Shown here piece by piece: positions 41,703 through 49,432 of a DNA stretch of 64,000 bases (its first letter is position 1; the number at the start of each line of letters is the position of its first letter). Source of the stretch: Streptomyces finlayi. Its GTDB lineage: Bacteria; Actinomycetota; Actinomycetes; Streptomycetales; Streptomycetaceae. The notes under the pieces are model-generated. The model searched no databases. It was not told the DNA's origin and worked only from the letters and a program-made list of their open reading frames with translations. A program made the translations under genes and the position numbers. The stretch lies in contig NZ_CP045702.1 of NCBI RefSeq assembly GCF_014216315.1, positions 3,968,001 to 4,032,000 of the forward strand, in the 5' to 3' direction.

Positions 41703-41837
41703 ATGACCGCCAGGAACGACCACCGTAAACCGCCATCCGAACCGAAAAGGAGCTCCGGTCCCGCAATGGGTGAGCCTCCCAGTACGAGCCGTGCCATTCC
41801 CGCCCCGCTGCATCGCAGGGCGGCGGTGGCACGGTGA
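41703..41837 (+). CDS. Proline-rich small ORF overlapping the start of the CNNM gene (candidate leader peptide)
   Basis: ATG 41703 opens 44 codons, eight of them proline (KPPSEPK, GEPPSTS, IPAPL). Its TGA (41835-41837) overlaps the GTG start of the CNNM/CorC-type gene (GTGA). An in-frame TTG at 41646 would lengthen it. Proline-rich leader peptides control Mg2+ transport genes in enteric bacteria by ribosome stalling, so the combination is suggestive. No strong ribosome site precedes ATG 41703, and the rest of the 323-base gap holds no gene. Confidence 0.35.
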   Translation: MTARNDHRKPPSEPKRSSGPAMGEPPSTSRAIPAPLHRRAAVAR

Positions 41838-43198
41838 GCGAAGTCCTCCTTCTCCTCCTCGCGCTCGCGCTGACGCTGGCATGTGCGGTGTTCGTCGCGG
41901 CCGAGTTCTCCCTGACCACCATCGAACGTGGTGAGCTGGAGCGGGCCGCACGGGCCGGTGAGCGAGGCGCCGAGAGCGCCCTCAAGGCCGCCAAGCGCCT
42001 CACGTTCCAACTGTCCGGCGCCCAGCTCGGCATCACCGTCACCTCCCTGGTCATCGGCATGCTCGCCGAACCCTCCCTGGCGGTGCTGCTGCGCGGCCCC
42101 CTGGAAGCGGTCGGCCTGCCTCCGGGCGCCGTCCCGGCCGTCGCCACAGTCCTCGGCGTCGCCGCCTCCACCGTGGTGCTGATGGTGATCGGCGAGCTCG
42201 TACCCAAGAACTGGGCGATCTCCAACCCGCTGGCCGTCGCCAAGGTGGTGGCCGGTCCGCAGCGTGCGTTCACCGCCTGCTTCGCGCCGCTGATCCGGCA
42301 CCTGAACAACACCGCGAACCGGGTCGTACGCCGCTTCGGCCTGGAACCCGCCGAGGAGCTGGCCTCCGCCAGGACCCCGGAGGAACTCGTCGCCCTCGCC
42401 CGGCACTCCGCCCGTGAGGGCGCGATCGAGCAGGACTCCGCCGAGCTGTTCGTCCGTACCCTCCACCTCGCCGAGCTGACCGCCGAGAACGTCATGACGC
42501 CGCGCGTCGACGTCCGCGCCCTGGAGGCCGGCGCCACCGCGGCCGACGCGGCCAAGCTCACCCTGGCCACCGGTCTCTCCCGGTTCCCCGTCTACCGCGG
42601 CAGCCTCGACGAGGTCATCGGCACCGTCCACATCCGTGACGTACTCGCCCTGGACGAGCCGCTGCGCCACCGGACCCCGGTCACCGACCTGGCCACCGCC
42701 CCGCTCCTCGTCCCCGACTCGCTGCCCGTGGACACCCTCCTGGGCCGGCTGCGGCAGAGCCGCACGATGGCGGTCGTCATCGACGAGTACGGCGGCACCG
42801 CGGGCGTCGCGACCGTCGAGGACATCGTCGAGGAGGTCGTCGGCGAGGTCCGCGACGAACACGACCCCGACGAGCGGCCCGACCTGGCGCCGGGCGCACC
42901 GTCCCCGGACGGGCGCGCGGTCTGGCAGGCGGACGGCAGCATCCGGCTCGACCAGCTCGAAACCATCGGCTTCGACGTGCCGGAGGGCCCGTACGAGACC
43001 CTCGCGGGCCTGGTCGCGACCAGGCTGGAACGCATTCCCGTGCCGGACGACGGGATCTTCGTGGACGGCTGGCAGCTGACCGTCCTGCACGTCGAACACC
43101 ACCGCGCCGACCGCGTACGCGTCACCGCGCCCGCGTCGGCTCCCGAGCCGGCTCCCCTGCCGGACGCCGCGTCACTCGTCGAGGAGGGCTCCCGATGA
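41834..43198 (+). CDS. CNNM/CorC-type transporter (hemolysin family), full-length
   Basis: A 454-residue protein starting at GTG 41834. The DUF21 membrane domain (about 1-190) has AEFSLTTIERGELERAAR, then AQLGITVTSLVIGMLAEPSL and IGELVPKNWAISNPLAVAKV. Two CBS motifs follow (about 205-330) with MTPRVDVRALEAG and VVIDEYGGTAGVATVEDIVE. The C-terminal CorC/HlyC domain (about 350-430) has GSIRLDQLETIGFDVPEGPY. Such proteins extrude or sense Mg2+/Co2+. The downstream gene is a shorter paralogue coupled by ATGA. The upstream proline-rich ORF may be a cation-sensing leader. Confidence 0.9.
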   Translation: MSEVLLLLLALALTLACAVFVAAEFSLTTIERGELERAARAGERGAESALKAAKRLTFQLSGAQLGITVTSLVIGMLAEPSLAVLLRGPLEAVGLPPGAVPAVATVLGVAASTVVLMVIGELVPKNWAISNPLAVAKVVAGPQRAFTACFAPLIRHLNNTANRVVRRFGLEPAEELASARTPEELVALARHSAREGAIEQDSAELFVRTLHLAELTAENVMTPRVDVRALEAGATAADAAKLTLATGLSRFPVYRGSLDEVIGTVHIRDVLALDEPLRHRTPVTDLATAPLLVPDSLPVDTLLGRLRQSRTMAVVIDEYGGTAGVATVEDIVEEVVGEVRDEHDPDERPDLAPGAPSPDGRAVWQADGSIRLDQLETIGFDVPEGPYETLAGLVATRLERIPVPDDGIFVDGWQLTVLHVEHHRADRVRVTAPASAPEPAPLPDAASLVEEGSR

Positions 43199-44220
43199 CC
43201 ATGCTTCAGCTCGCCATCGGTCTGTTCACCCTCGTCACCAACGCCTTCTTCGTCGGGGCGGAGTTCGCCCTGATCTCCGTACGGCGCAGTCAGATCGAAC
43301 CCCGGGCCCTCAAGGGCGACGCCCGCGCCAGGAGCACGCTGTGGGGTCTCGAACACCTCTCGGCCGCGATGGCCACCGCCCAGCTCGGGATCACCATCTC
43401 CTCCCTCGTCCTGGGCGCAGTGGCCGAACCGGCCATCGCCCACCTGCTGGAGCCGCCCTTCGCGACGGTCGGCGTGCCCGAAGCGCTGGTGCATCCCATC
43501 GCCTTCGTGATCGCGCTGGCCCTCGCCACGTATCTGCACATGCTGGTCGGCGAGATGATCCCGAAGAACATCGCGCTGGCCGCCCCCGCACAGACGGCGC
43601 TCGCGCTCGCCCCGCCGCTGGTGGCGCTGACCCGGGCGCTGCGCCCGTTCGTCTTCGGAATCAACGCGTCCGCCAACGTCCTGCTGCGGCTGATGAAGGT
43701 CGAGCCCAAGGACGAGGTCACGTCCGTCTACACCGACGACGAGCTCGTACGGCTGGTGAAGGACTCCAGCGAGGCCGGTCTGCTCGCTCCGGCCGACGGC
43801 GAACGGCTGCGCGACGCCCTGGAGCTGGGTACCCGGCCCATCGGCGAGGTGATGGTCCCGCTCAACAGGACCGTCACCGTCGGCCATGACATCACCCCGC
43901 AGCAGCTGGAACGAGCGGCGGCGACCTCGGGCTTCTCCCGGCTGCCGGTCACCGGCCCGGGCGACGAGATCCTGGGATACCTGCACATCAAGGACGCCCT
44001 CGGGGTCGCCGAGCGGACCCAGCCGCTCCCGAGGAGCGTCTTCCACGCCGTCATCCGCGTCGAGATCGACACCCCGCTCGACGACACCATGACCGCGATG
44101 CGGGCCGCGGGCACGCACCTGGCGGCCGTGACCGGCGGCAAGGGCACCGTCATCGGCTTCGTCACGATGGAGGACGTACTGGAGGAGCTTGTCGGCCCCG
44201 CCGCGACAGGCCGCGCGTGA
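43195..44220 (+). CDS. CNNM/CorC-type transporter, short paralogue lacking the CorC domain
   Basis: A 341-residue protein. ATG 43195 overlaps the upstream stop (ATGA). It has the DUF21 domain (FFVGAEFALISVRRSQIEPR, AQLGITISSLVLGAVAEPAI, GEMIPKNIALAAPAQTALAL) and two CBS motifs ending in VIGFVTMEDVLEELVG. It stops there, without the C-terminal CorC/HlyC domain of its neighbour. A heteromeric pair is the natural inference: the two proteins share membrane architecture and are translated together. The operon ends at a strong terminator. Confidence 0.9.
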   Translation: MTMLQLAIGLFTLVTNAFFVGAEFALISVRRSQIEPRALKGDARARSTLWGLEHLSAAMATAQLGITISSLVLGAVAEPAIAHLLEPPFATVGVPEALVHPIAFVIALALATYLHMLVGEMIPKNIALAAPAQTALALAPPLVALTRALRPFVFGINASANVLLRLMKVEPKDEVTSVYTDDELVRLVKDSSEAGLLAPADGERLRDALELGTRPIGEVMVPLNRTVTVGHDITPQQLERAAATSGFSRLPVTGPGDEILGYLHIKDALGVAERTQPLPRSVFHAVIRVEIDTPLDDTMTAMRAAGTHLAAVTGGKGTVIGFVTMEDVLEELVGPAATGRA

Positions 44221-44274
44221 CCGTGCCTTCGGCCCGCGTGACCGGGCCCTCGGCCCAGGTGTCCGTTCCGCCGG

Positions 44275-44310
44275 GTGGGGAAGCCCCCAAAAGCCCCGGG
44301 GCTTCCCCAC
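44275..44310. terminator. Bidirectional terminator
   Basis: GTGGGGAAGCCCC and GGGGCTTCCCCAC pair perfectly over 13 bp around a 10-base loop, between the convergent CNNM pair and the Old Yellow Enzyme gene. Confidence 0.88.
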
Positions 44311-44329
44311 GCGCGGGCACGGGCGCCGG

Positions 44330-45448
44330 TCAGCGCAGGGACGACAGCATCTCCGCGCCGAACGGAATGATCTCGCCGGTCCGCCCGCGCAGCGTCTTGG
44401 CCGCCCACTCGGGGTCGGCGATCAGCGCACGGCCGACGGCCACCATGTCGAACTCGTCGCGCTCCAACCGCTCCAGCAACTGTCCGACGCCGGTGACGCC
44501 GGAGCTGATGCCCTGGAAGGCGCCGAAGAAGTCACCGTCCAGACCGACCGAGCCGACGGTGACCGTGGGCCTGCCGCTGATCTTCTTCACCCATCCGGCG
44601 AGGTTCAGGTCGGAGTCCTCGAACTCCGGCAGCCAGTAGCGGCGGGTGGACGCGTGGAACACGTCGACACCCGCCTCGGCCAGCGGCGTCAGCAGCGCCT
44701 CCAGCTCCCCGGGCGTCGCGGCGAGCTTCGCCCCGTACGCGTCCATCTTCCACTGGGACATCCGGAAGAAGATCGGGAAGGCGTCGGACACGGCAGCCCG
44801 GCACGCCGCCACGATCTCGGCCGCGAAACGGGTCCGTGCGACGAGGTCGCCGCCGTAGGCGTCCGTACGCCGGTTGGTGCCCGACCAGAGGAACTGGTCG
44901 ATCAAGTACCCGTGCGCGCCGTGCAGTTCTACGCCGTCGAAGCCGGCGCGCTCGGCGGCGGCCGCCCCGTCGGCGAAGGCGGTGACGACGTCGTCGAGGT
45001 CCTTCTGCGTCATGGCGCGGCCCTTGGGGTCACCCGCCAGCGACACCCCCGAGGGGCCGACCGGCTCCGCGTCCACGACGGGCGGGGCACCCTCGGTGCG
45101 GGTGACCCCCACGTGCCACAGCTGCGGAATGATCGCCCCGCCCGCCTGGTGCACGGAGTCCGCGACGGCGGCCCAGCCGGCGAGCGCGTCGGCGCCGTGG
45201 AACCGCGGGACGCGGTCGCTGGTGCCCGCGGAGTGGTGGTCGATGTAGGTGCCCTCGGTGATGATCAGCCCCACACCGCCGGCCGCCCGCCGCGTGTAGT
45301 AGTCCGCCACGTCCTGCCCGGGGACGCCGCCCGGGGAGAACTGCCGGGTCATGGGAGCCATGGCGATGCGGTTGCGCGAGGTCAGCCCGCGCACCGAGAA
45401 CGGGCGCGAAAGCGTGTCCGCGGCGCGGTCGGCATGTACGTCTGTCAC
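44330..45448 (-). CDS. NADH:flavin oxidoreductase, Old Yellow Enzyme family
   Basis: A 372-residue FMN enzyme from GTG 45448, with AGGACC upstream. The TIM-barrel signatures are RNRIAMAPMTRQFSPGGVPG, GGVGLIITEGTYIDHHSAG, QLWHVGVTR, the active-site GVELHGAHGYLIDQFLWSGT then NRRTDAYGG, and the C-terminal FMN-phosphate site DMVAVGRALIADPEWAAK. It reduces activated alkenes or quinones with NAD(P)H. The His-x-x-His of HGAH replaces the classical His/Asn pair. It is convergent with the CNNM pair and stands alone. Confidence 0.93.
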   Translation of the reverse strand: MTDVHADRAADTLSRPFSVRGLTSRNRIAMAPMTRQFSPGGVPGQDVADYYTRRAAGGVGLIITEGTYIDHHSAGTSDRVPRFHGADALAGWAAVADSVHQAGGAIIPQLWHVGVTRTEGAPPVVDAEPVGPSGVSLAGDPKGRAMTQKDLDDVVTAFADGAAAAERAGFDGVELHGAHGYLIDQFLWSGTNRRTDAYGGDLVARTRFAAEIVAACRAAVSDAFPIFFRMSQWKMDAYGAKLAATPGELEALLTPLAEAGVDVFHASTRRYWLPEFEDSDLNLAGWVKKISGRPTVTVGSVGLDGDFFGAFQGISSGVTGVGQLLERLERDEFDMVAVGRALIADPEWAAKTLRGRTGEIIPFGAEMLSSLR

Positions 45449-45638
45449 GTCAGGTCCTGTTCAGTCGCTGCGGGTGTCCTGTGGGTGTCCTGCGGGTGGC
45501 AACATCCGGGTGCGTCCCGGCCATCCCCGGCCGCGCACGGTGTGGTCAAGGTCTCGCGGTGACCGGTGGATTGAACCGGGAGTACCCGGGCCGGGACCAG
45601 CGCAGGCGCGTGGCCGCCGTGATCTCCCGTACGCCCCC

Positions 45639-45806
45639 GATCTCAACTCGACGAGCCGCCGCGCCCCGGGAATCCGGGCGGCCTGCGCCGCGTTCCTGCA
45701 CTTCTACGACGTCTCGAAGAACGGCACCCGCCGCTGGTGCTCGATGGCGGGCTGCGGCAACCGCGCAAAGGCCCAGCGCCACTACGCGCGGCGCGGCGGC
45801 GCCTGA
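45639..45806 (+). pseudogene. CGNR zinc-finger protein remnant (C-terminal domain only)
   Basis: The frame ending at TGA 45804-45806 reads RACAAFLHFYDVSKNGTRRW then CSMAGCGNRAKAQRHYARRG. This is the C-terminal zinc finger of CGNR DNA-binding proteins, where the usual pattern is C-x4-C-F-x-D-x-S-x5-R-R-W-C-S-x2-x-C-G-N-R. One of the first cysteine pair is missing (C-A-A-F-L) and the 120-150 residue N-terminal domain is absent. It is best read as a decayed gene. The closest intact gene is the Old Yellow Enzyme, on the other strand. Confidence 0.7.
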
Positions 45807-45953
45807 CGCGACCGCGTGGGGACGCGGAAGGGCGCGAGGGCGAGAGGGTGAATGCGGGAGGGGGAGGGTGGCATCACTCCCCGCCCGTTCCCCCGTTCAC
45901 CGGCCCCGCGCACGCACGCGGACATGCGCGGGGCGGCCGACTGTGAACGGTGA

Positions 45954-46025
45954 GGAACCCCGGAGCAGCAGAGAACTCCGGAGCAGTCGAGAACTCCGGA
46001 GTGGCAGGAGGCTCCGGAGCGGTGA
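45954..46025. repeat. Four degenerate 18-bp tandem units
   Basis: The units AGAACTCCGGAGCAGTCG, AGAACTCCGGAGTGGCAG and two diverged flanking copies run 45954-46025. They lie downstream of MerR-like gene A. The shared core is CTCCGGAG. Confidence 0.8.
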
Positions 46026-46068
46026 AGCGCTCAGGAGGGGTAGGGCTGGGGCTCAGGACAGCAGGGGC

Positions 46069-46419
46069 TCAGCCGGCGCTCTCGCCCGCCTCCGCCTCCG
46101 CCTTCGCCGCCGTACGGCGGTATTCGACGTTGATGCGCTGTGCTTCCTCCAGCTGGTCCTCGAGGATCACGATGCGGCAGGCAGCCTCGACCGGGGTGCC
46201 CTGGTCGACGAGTTCACGAGCGCGGGCCGCGATCCGCAGCTGATACCGGGAGTAGCGACGGTGGCCGCCCTCGGAACGGAGCGGGGTGATCAGGCGGGCA
46301 TCTCCGAGAGCACGGAGAAAGCCGGCGTTGGTGCCGAGCATCTCGGCCGCCCGCCCCATGGTGTACGCGGGGTAGTCATCGTCGTCGAGCCGGCCGCCCA
46401 GCGCATTATCCGCTGTCAT
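46069..46419 (-). CDS. MerR-like HTH regulator A
   Basis: A 116-residue protein from ATG 46419, preceded by AAGAGGTG. It has one MerR-type winged HTH: YPAYTMGRAAEMLGTNAGFL (about 17-36), RALGDARLITPLRSEGGHRR then YSRYQLRIAARARELVDQG. A coiled-coil dimerisation helix ILEDQLEEAQRINVEYRRTA follows. It lacks any effector-binding domain. A paralogue (58 kb) is about 80 percent identical over the shared region and lies in opposite orientation. Both are transcribed from the same promoter sequence through a very long conserved leader, so expression is probably set in the RNA. It may bind nucleic acid as a dimer. I have no named homologue. Confidence 0.85.
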   Translation of the reverse strand: MTADNALGGRLDDDDYPAYTMGRAAEMLGTNAGFLRALGDARLITPLRSEGGHRRYSRYQLRIAARARELVDQGTPVEAACRIVILEDQLEEAQRINVEYRRTAAKAEAEAGESAG

Positions 46420-46910
46420 CTGCACCTCTTCCTGGGAACGCGTCGAGGGGCCTTGGTGCCGTACGGCACCAAGGCCCCGAAGGAAATTCAACACCATCTG
46501 TCGGCCTCAGTGCTGCGCCGACCTGCTGTTTCCGCAGCCGCGCCCTGAAGAAGGGCCGGAGTGCGGGGATCGCGATTGCTTGACCGGGAACCACCTTCCA
46601 TTCCGGGGTCTTGCGGTACCCGGGCCGTTTCCAACCTGCCCGGGCGATCCTGATGGCGCCTGCATCCTCCGTTCTTTCCCTCTGGATGACAGATGCGCGG
46701 CCGGCGTAGCCATGGGCGCACCTCGAACGGCGTGCGCCATGCCGGCGTACTGCTGGTGGCGGCCCCTGATCACTTCGGGCCACCCGGTCCGGTCGTCAGC
46801 CCCGTCGCCGTCCTGCGAAAACTCTGGCTTCGACGCTCCACGACCGCACCGAACTGCGTGTACCGCTGCCCGGCCATTCACCTCGGCCGGGCCGTTCAAC
46901 CTTGGCTACG
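46420..46910 (-). ncRNA. Conserved long 5' leader A of the MerR-like gene
   Basis: About 490 bases between the inferred promoter and ATG 46419 show no conserved reading frame, yet they align with the leader of the paralogue at 57.2-57.9 kb. The strongest block, 46747-46850, matches 57248-57351 at about 91 of 104 positions without gaps. Others are GCGCCATCAGGATCGCCCGG (46640-46660 region) and CCGGTCAAGCAA.CGCGATCC (46561-46587). Peptide frames that cover these blocks shift between copies, so conservation is at RNA level. The leader ends in a strong hairpin 28 bases before the start codon. Confidence 0.72.
46447..46478 (-). promoter_or_regulatory. Start-proximal hairpin of leader A
   Basis: GGGGCCTTGGTGCC and GGCACCAAGGCCCC pair over 14 bp around GTAC. 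The B copy has C-G where this one has T-A at the seventh pair, a compensatory change. The stem ends 27 bases before ATG 46419. It may act as an attenuator, translation block or protein site. Confidence 0.8.
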
Positions 46911-46916
46911 AGAGAA

Positions 46917-46945
46917 ACCATAGCCAGCCAGATGCTCAATGTCTA
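46917..46945 (-). promoter_or_regulatory. Promoter of MerR-like locus A
   Basis: On the minus strand TAGACA (-35, 46940-46945), a 17-base spacer and TATGGT (-10, 46917-46922). The paralogous locus has the same hexamers and spacing. The -10 sits within the 22-base conserved GGCTATGGTTTCTCTCGTAG (46904-46925). Confidence 0.72.
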
Positions 46946-47070
46946 CCTTCGTCAGCGCAGATTTTCGCGGACTCGGCGACGAGGTAATCGCCCTCCGGCG
47001 ACAGGGGCCGCACCGTCACCCGGACGGCCCGAGAGATGGCCGGTCGGCCCGGCCAATAGACTCGGGTTTC

Positions 47071-47424
47071 ATGTCGAAGACTGACGAGCTGCTCGTGGAC
47101 ATCGCCGCCATGGTGGAGTCCGGGCACAGCAATCAGATGTCCCTGACCGTGGTCGCCGGTGGTGCTGTCATCACCGGCCGACTGGCTCCCGAAGCCGTGT
47201 GGAGGCAGCGTGTTTCGGAGGTCCTGACGGACTCGGCCCGCCTGGGCGAGTTCTCCGGCATCTTCACCACCCCCACCGGCAAGCACGACCCGCCCACCCA
47301 TCTGCACTTCCATGTCGCCCGCATCCTTCAGGGCACGATCGGCATCCCGGAGACGGGTGGGATGTACCGGGTCTCCATCAAGGACGTCAGCGCCTGGACG
47401 GTGGGCGACTTCAGCTACGACTGA
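47071..47424 (+). CDS. GvpU-like small protein (possible gas vesicle accessory homologue)
   Basis: A 117-residue protein from ATG 47071 (MSKTDELLVDIAAMVESGHS). It has a two-layer beta pattern: MSLTVVAGGAVITGRLAPEA, HDPPTHLHFHVARILQGTIG and VSIKDVSAWTVGDFSYD. The combination of a VxGxxITGxLxPE strand and an H-x-H-F-x-V-A-R region is like GvpU-type accessory proteins, but no gvpA or other gas-vesicle gene is in the window, so the name is tentative. The reading frame is open back to ATG 46939, which lies in the promoter of MerR A. The 5' part (46939-47070) is discussed in the findings. Confidence 0.6.
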   Translation: MSKTDELLVDIAAMVESGHSNQMSLTVVAGGAVITGRLAPEAVWRQRVSEVLTDSARLGEFSGIFTTPTGKHDPPTHLHFHVARILQGTIGIPETGGMYRVSIKDVSAWTVGDFSYD

Positions 47425-47484
47425 GCCGGCACCGGGCGTCCGCTGGGATGGTGGGCCACGTGACAAGTGAAGTGAAGTGAAACG

Positions 47485-47515
47485 AGAAGGCCCAGGTCGG
47501 TGACCTGGGCCTTCT
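47485..47515. terminator. Bidirectional terminator
   Basis: AGAAGGCCCAGGTC and GACCTGGGCCTTCT pair perfectly over 14 bp around GGT, between the convergent GvpU-like and pectate lyase genes. Confidence 0.92.
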
Positions 47516-47533
47516 GCTTGAGCGTGGGAACGG

Positions 47534-49117
47534 TTACGGAGTCACGCGGTTGCCGCCGAAGGTGACCGCGAGGCGGCCGTCCGGGGTGTAGGTCCAGGCC
47601 AGGGCGCCTGCGTAGGAGGAGCAGCGGGAGCCGTTCGTGCCGGACCAGAACTGGTTCGTGCCGTCGGCGTCGCCCACGGTCTTGTCGTTCGTGCCGCTGC
47701 CGCTCCGGCACGAGACGTTGTTCCGGAACACCGACGTGCCGCCGTCGAAGGAGAAGTTGCGCTCGGAGTTGTCGATGCTGATGTTGTCCGAGACCGCCAT
47801 CGTGCCGAGGTTCCGGTTGTACGTGAATCCGTGCTTGCCGTTGTCGTAGGCGATGTTGCGCCGGACGACGTGGTTGACCTTGATGTCCTCGCCGCCGAGC
47901 TTGTAGCCGTTGCGGTCGCCGCTGGAGTTCTGGCTGCCGTCGCTCAGTGTGCCGTTCTCGTAGGCGAGGGAGTCCTCGATGGTCACGGCGCCGATGGGGC
48001 CGGTGTCGGTCTTGGTGTAGAGGTCCCAGCCGTCGTCGATGTTGTTGTGTGCGACGGCGTAGCGGAAGACGTTGCCGGAGCCGACGGTGAGCTTCGCGGC
48101 GAAGCCGTCGGCGTCCTCTCCGTCGGAGTCGGCGTTGTCGTGCGACTGCGCGCTGAGGACGAGGTTGTCGGACGGCCACTGGTCGCGCGGGGTGGTGGAG
48201 GCCATCCGTGAGAGCTGCAGGCCGGTGTCGCGGTTGAAGCGCGTCACCGTCCGCTCAATGGTGTTGTTGCTGCCACCGACGAAGATCCCGTTGTCACCGG
48301 CGTGCTCGACGACCAGTCCTTCGATGTTCCAGTACGAGCCGTTCACGGCGAGCCCGCGGTTGGCGGGGTCCTCGGTCATGGCGGCGAAGTTCAGCACCGG
48401 GGTCTCGCCCGGGTAGGTGGACAGCTGCTTGGGGGCACTCGCGGTGCCGCTGTTGTCCGGCGCGATGGTGACGGTCCGCGCGAGCGCGTACTTTCCGCCG
48501 CGCAGGTAGATCTGCCCCCCGGACGGGACGCGGGCGAGCGCCGAGGCCAGCGTTGTCGGAGCGGCCTCCGTCCCGGCCGCGCTGTCGGTGCCGTTCGGTG
48601 CGACGTACAGCGTGGTGCCGGCCGGCGGGGGCGTGGTGCCGCCGCCCGCCTGGACCTCCACGTCCACGTAGTCGATGTTGGGCAGCCCGGTGGCGGTGGT
48701 CGGGCTGAGCTGGATGGTGTTGCTGCCCGCCCGTACCGGCACGGTCAGCGTCTTGGTCGCCCAGGTCGCCCAGGTTCCTGTGCCCTGGAAGGACGCGGAC
48801 CCGGCTGCCGAGCCGCTGACCGTCACATTCGCGGGCCGTGCGGTGGTGGTCCCGTTGGCGAAGCGCACCTGCACGGTCGCGGTGCCGGCCGCGGCGGCGT
48901 TCACGGTGAACTGCGCGTGGGCGCCCACCGCGTTGCCGGCGTTGCAGAAGCCGGTGTCGGAGTAGCCGCCCCACTCGGACTCGATGGCGCCGCTGCAGAC
49001 GGCGGGGGAGCGCTCGGCCTCGTATCGGACGGCTGCGGCCTGAGCCGAGGTGCCGGATACCGCGACGAGAGTGCCGGCCAGCAGGCTGACGCACGCGATG
49101 ACGGGTTTCAGTTGCAT
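47534..49117 (-). CDS. Secreted pectate lyase/beta-helix protein (PL9-like) with a CBM
   Basis: A 527-residue protein from ATG 49117. The signal peptide is MQLKPVIACVSLLAGTLVAV, cleaved after SAQA-like residues about 31. A CBM6/CBM35-like domain (about 32-160) begins RYEAERSPAVCSGAIESEWG and ends NIDYVDVEV. The right-handed beta-helix follows (about 175-527), including GLVVEHAGDNGIFVGGSNNT, DADGFAAKLTVGSGNVFRYA and HNNIDDGWDLYTKTD. The D-G-x-A-x-K-x-x-x-G-x-G-N and D-D-G-W-D-L patterns are PL9 family features with the catalytic Lys. It degrades pectic polysaccharide outside the cell. A LacI-type half-palindrome lies upstream in a 315-base gap with no other gene. Confidence 0.9.
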   Translation of the reverse strand: MQLKPVIACVSLLAGTLVAVSGTSAQAAAVRYEAERSPAVCSGAIESEWGGYSDTGFCNAGNAVGAHAQFTVNAAAAGTATVQVRFANGTTTARPANVTVSGSAAGSASFQGTGTWATWATKTLTVPVRAGSNTIQLSPTTATGLPNIDYVDVEVQAGGGTTPPPAGTTLYVAPNGTDSAAGTEAAPTTLASALARVPSGGQIYLRGGKYALARTVTIAPDNSGTASAPKQLSTYPGETPVLNFAAMTEDPANRGLAVNGSYWNIEGLVVEHAGDNGIFVGGSNNTIERTVTRFNRDTGLQLSRMASTTPRDQWPSDNLVLSAQSHDNADSDGEDADGFAAKLTVGSGNVFRYAVAHNNIDDGWDLYTKTDTGPIGAVTIEDSLAYENGTLSDGSQNSSGDRNGYKLGGEDIKVNHVVRRNIAYDNGKHGFTYNRNLGTMAVSDNISIDNSERNFSFDGGTSVFRNNVSCRSGSGTNDKTVGDADGTNQFWSGTNGSRCSSYAGALAWTYTPDGRLAVTFGGNRVTP

Positions 49118-49286
49118 CGTTCGTCTCCAGAGGGGGGTTGGTACCGAGAGGGGAGGAGGGGGGAGAGGCGGCGGGAGTCGGTTGCGGCCGACCCCCTTCT
49201 GCGGCGGTTCGGGTGTGGGACGGTGGCAACGGCCTGTCCGGGTGCATGAACGGACGGGCCGACCAAGCCGCTCGAGCAAGGACAGC

Positions 49287-49294
49287 AAGCGCTT
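49287..49294. promoter_or_regulatory. LacI-type core AAGCGCTT upstream of the pectate lyase gene
   Basis: AAGCGCTT is the palindromic centre of many LacI-family operators (consensus close to GAAAGCGCTTTC). It sits 170 bases upstream of the lyase start, next to a second AAGCGC. Sugar-responsive LacI control of polysaccharide enzymes is common in Streptomyces, but the distance makes this weak. Confidence 0.3.
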
Positions 49295-49432
49295 TCTGTG
49301 GACAGTAAGCGCGTGTCGTGGTCACGTCAACGGTCGCGCACATGGTCAATGTCCATGTGTGTGTGCGTGCGCTCACGGTCCGGGACCGGGGCGACAACTT
49401 CGCGGGTCGCAGTGCTCAGTGCGCTGCGGGCG

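Noticed and set aside
46406..46899. Frames of 77-130 codons inside leader A, with matching peptides in leader B
   Set aside because: Similar peptides appear in the two loci, but in different frames along the blocks, so the similarity comes from conserved RNA rather than protein.
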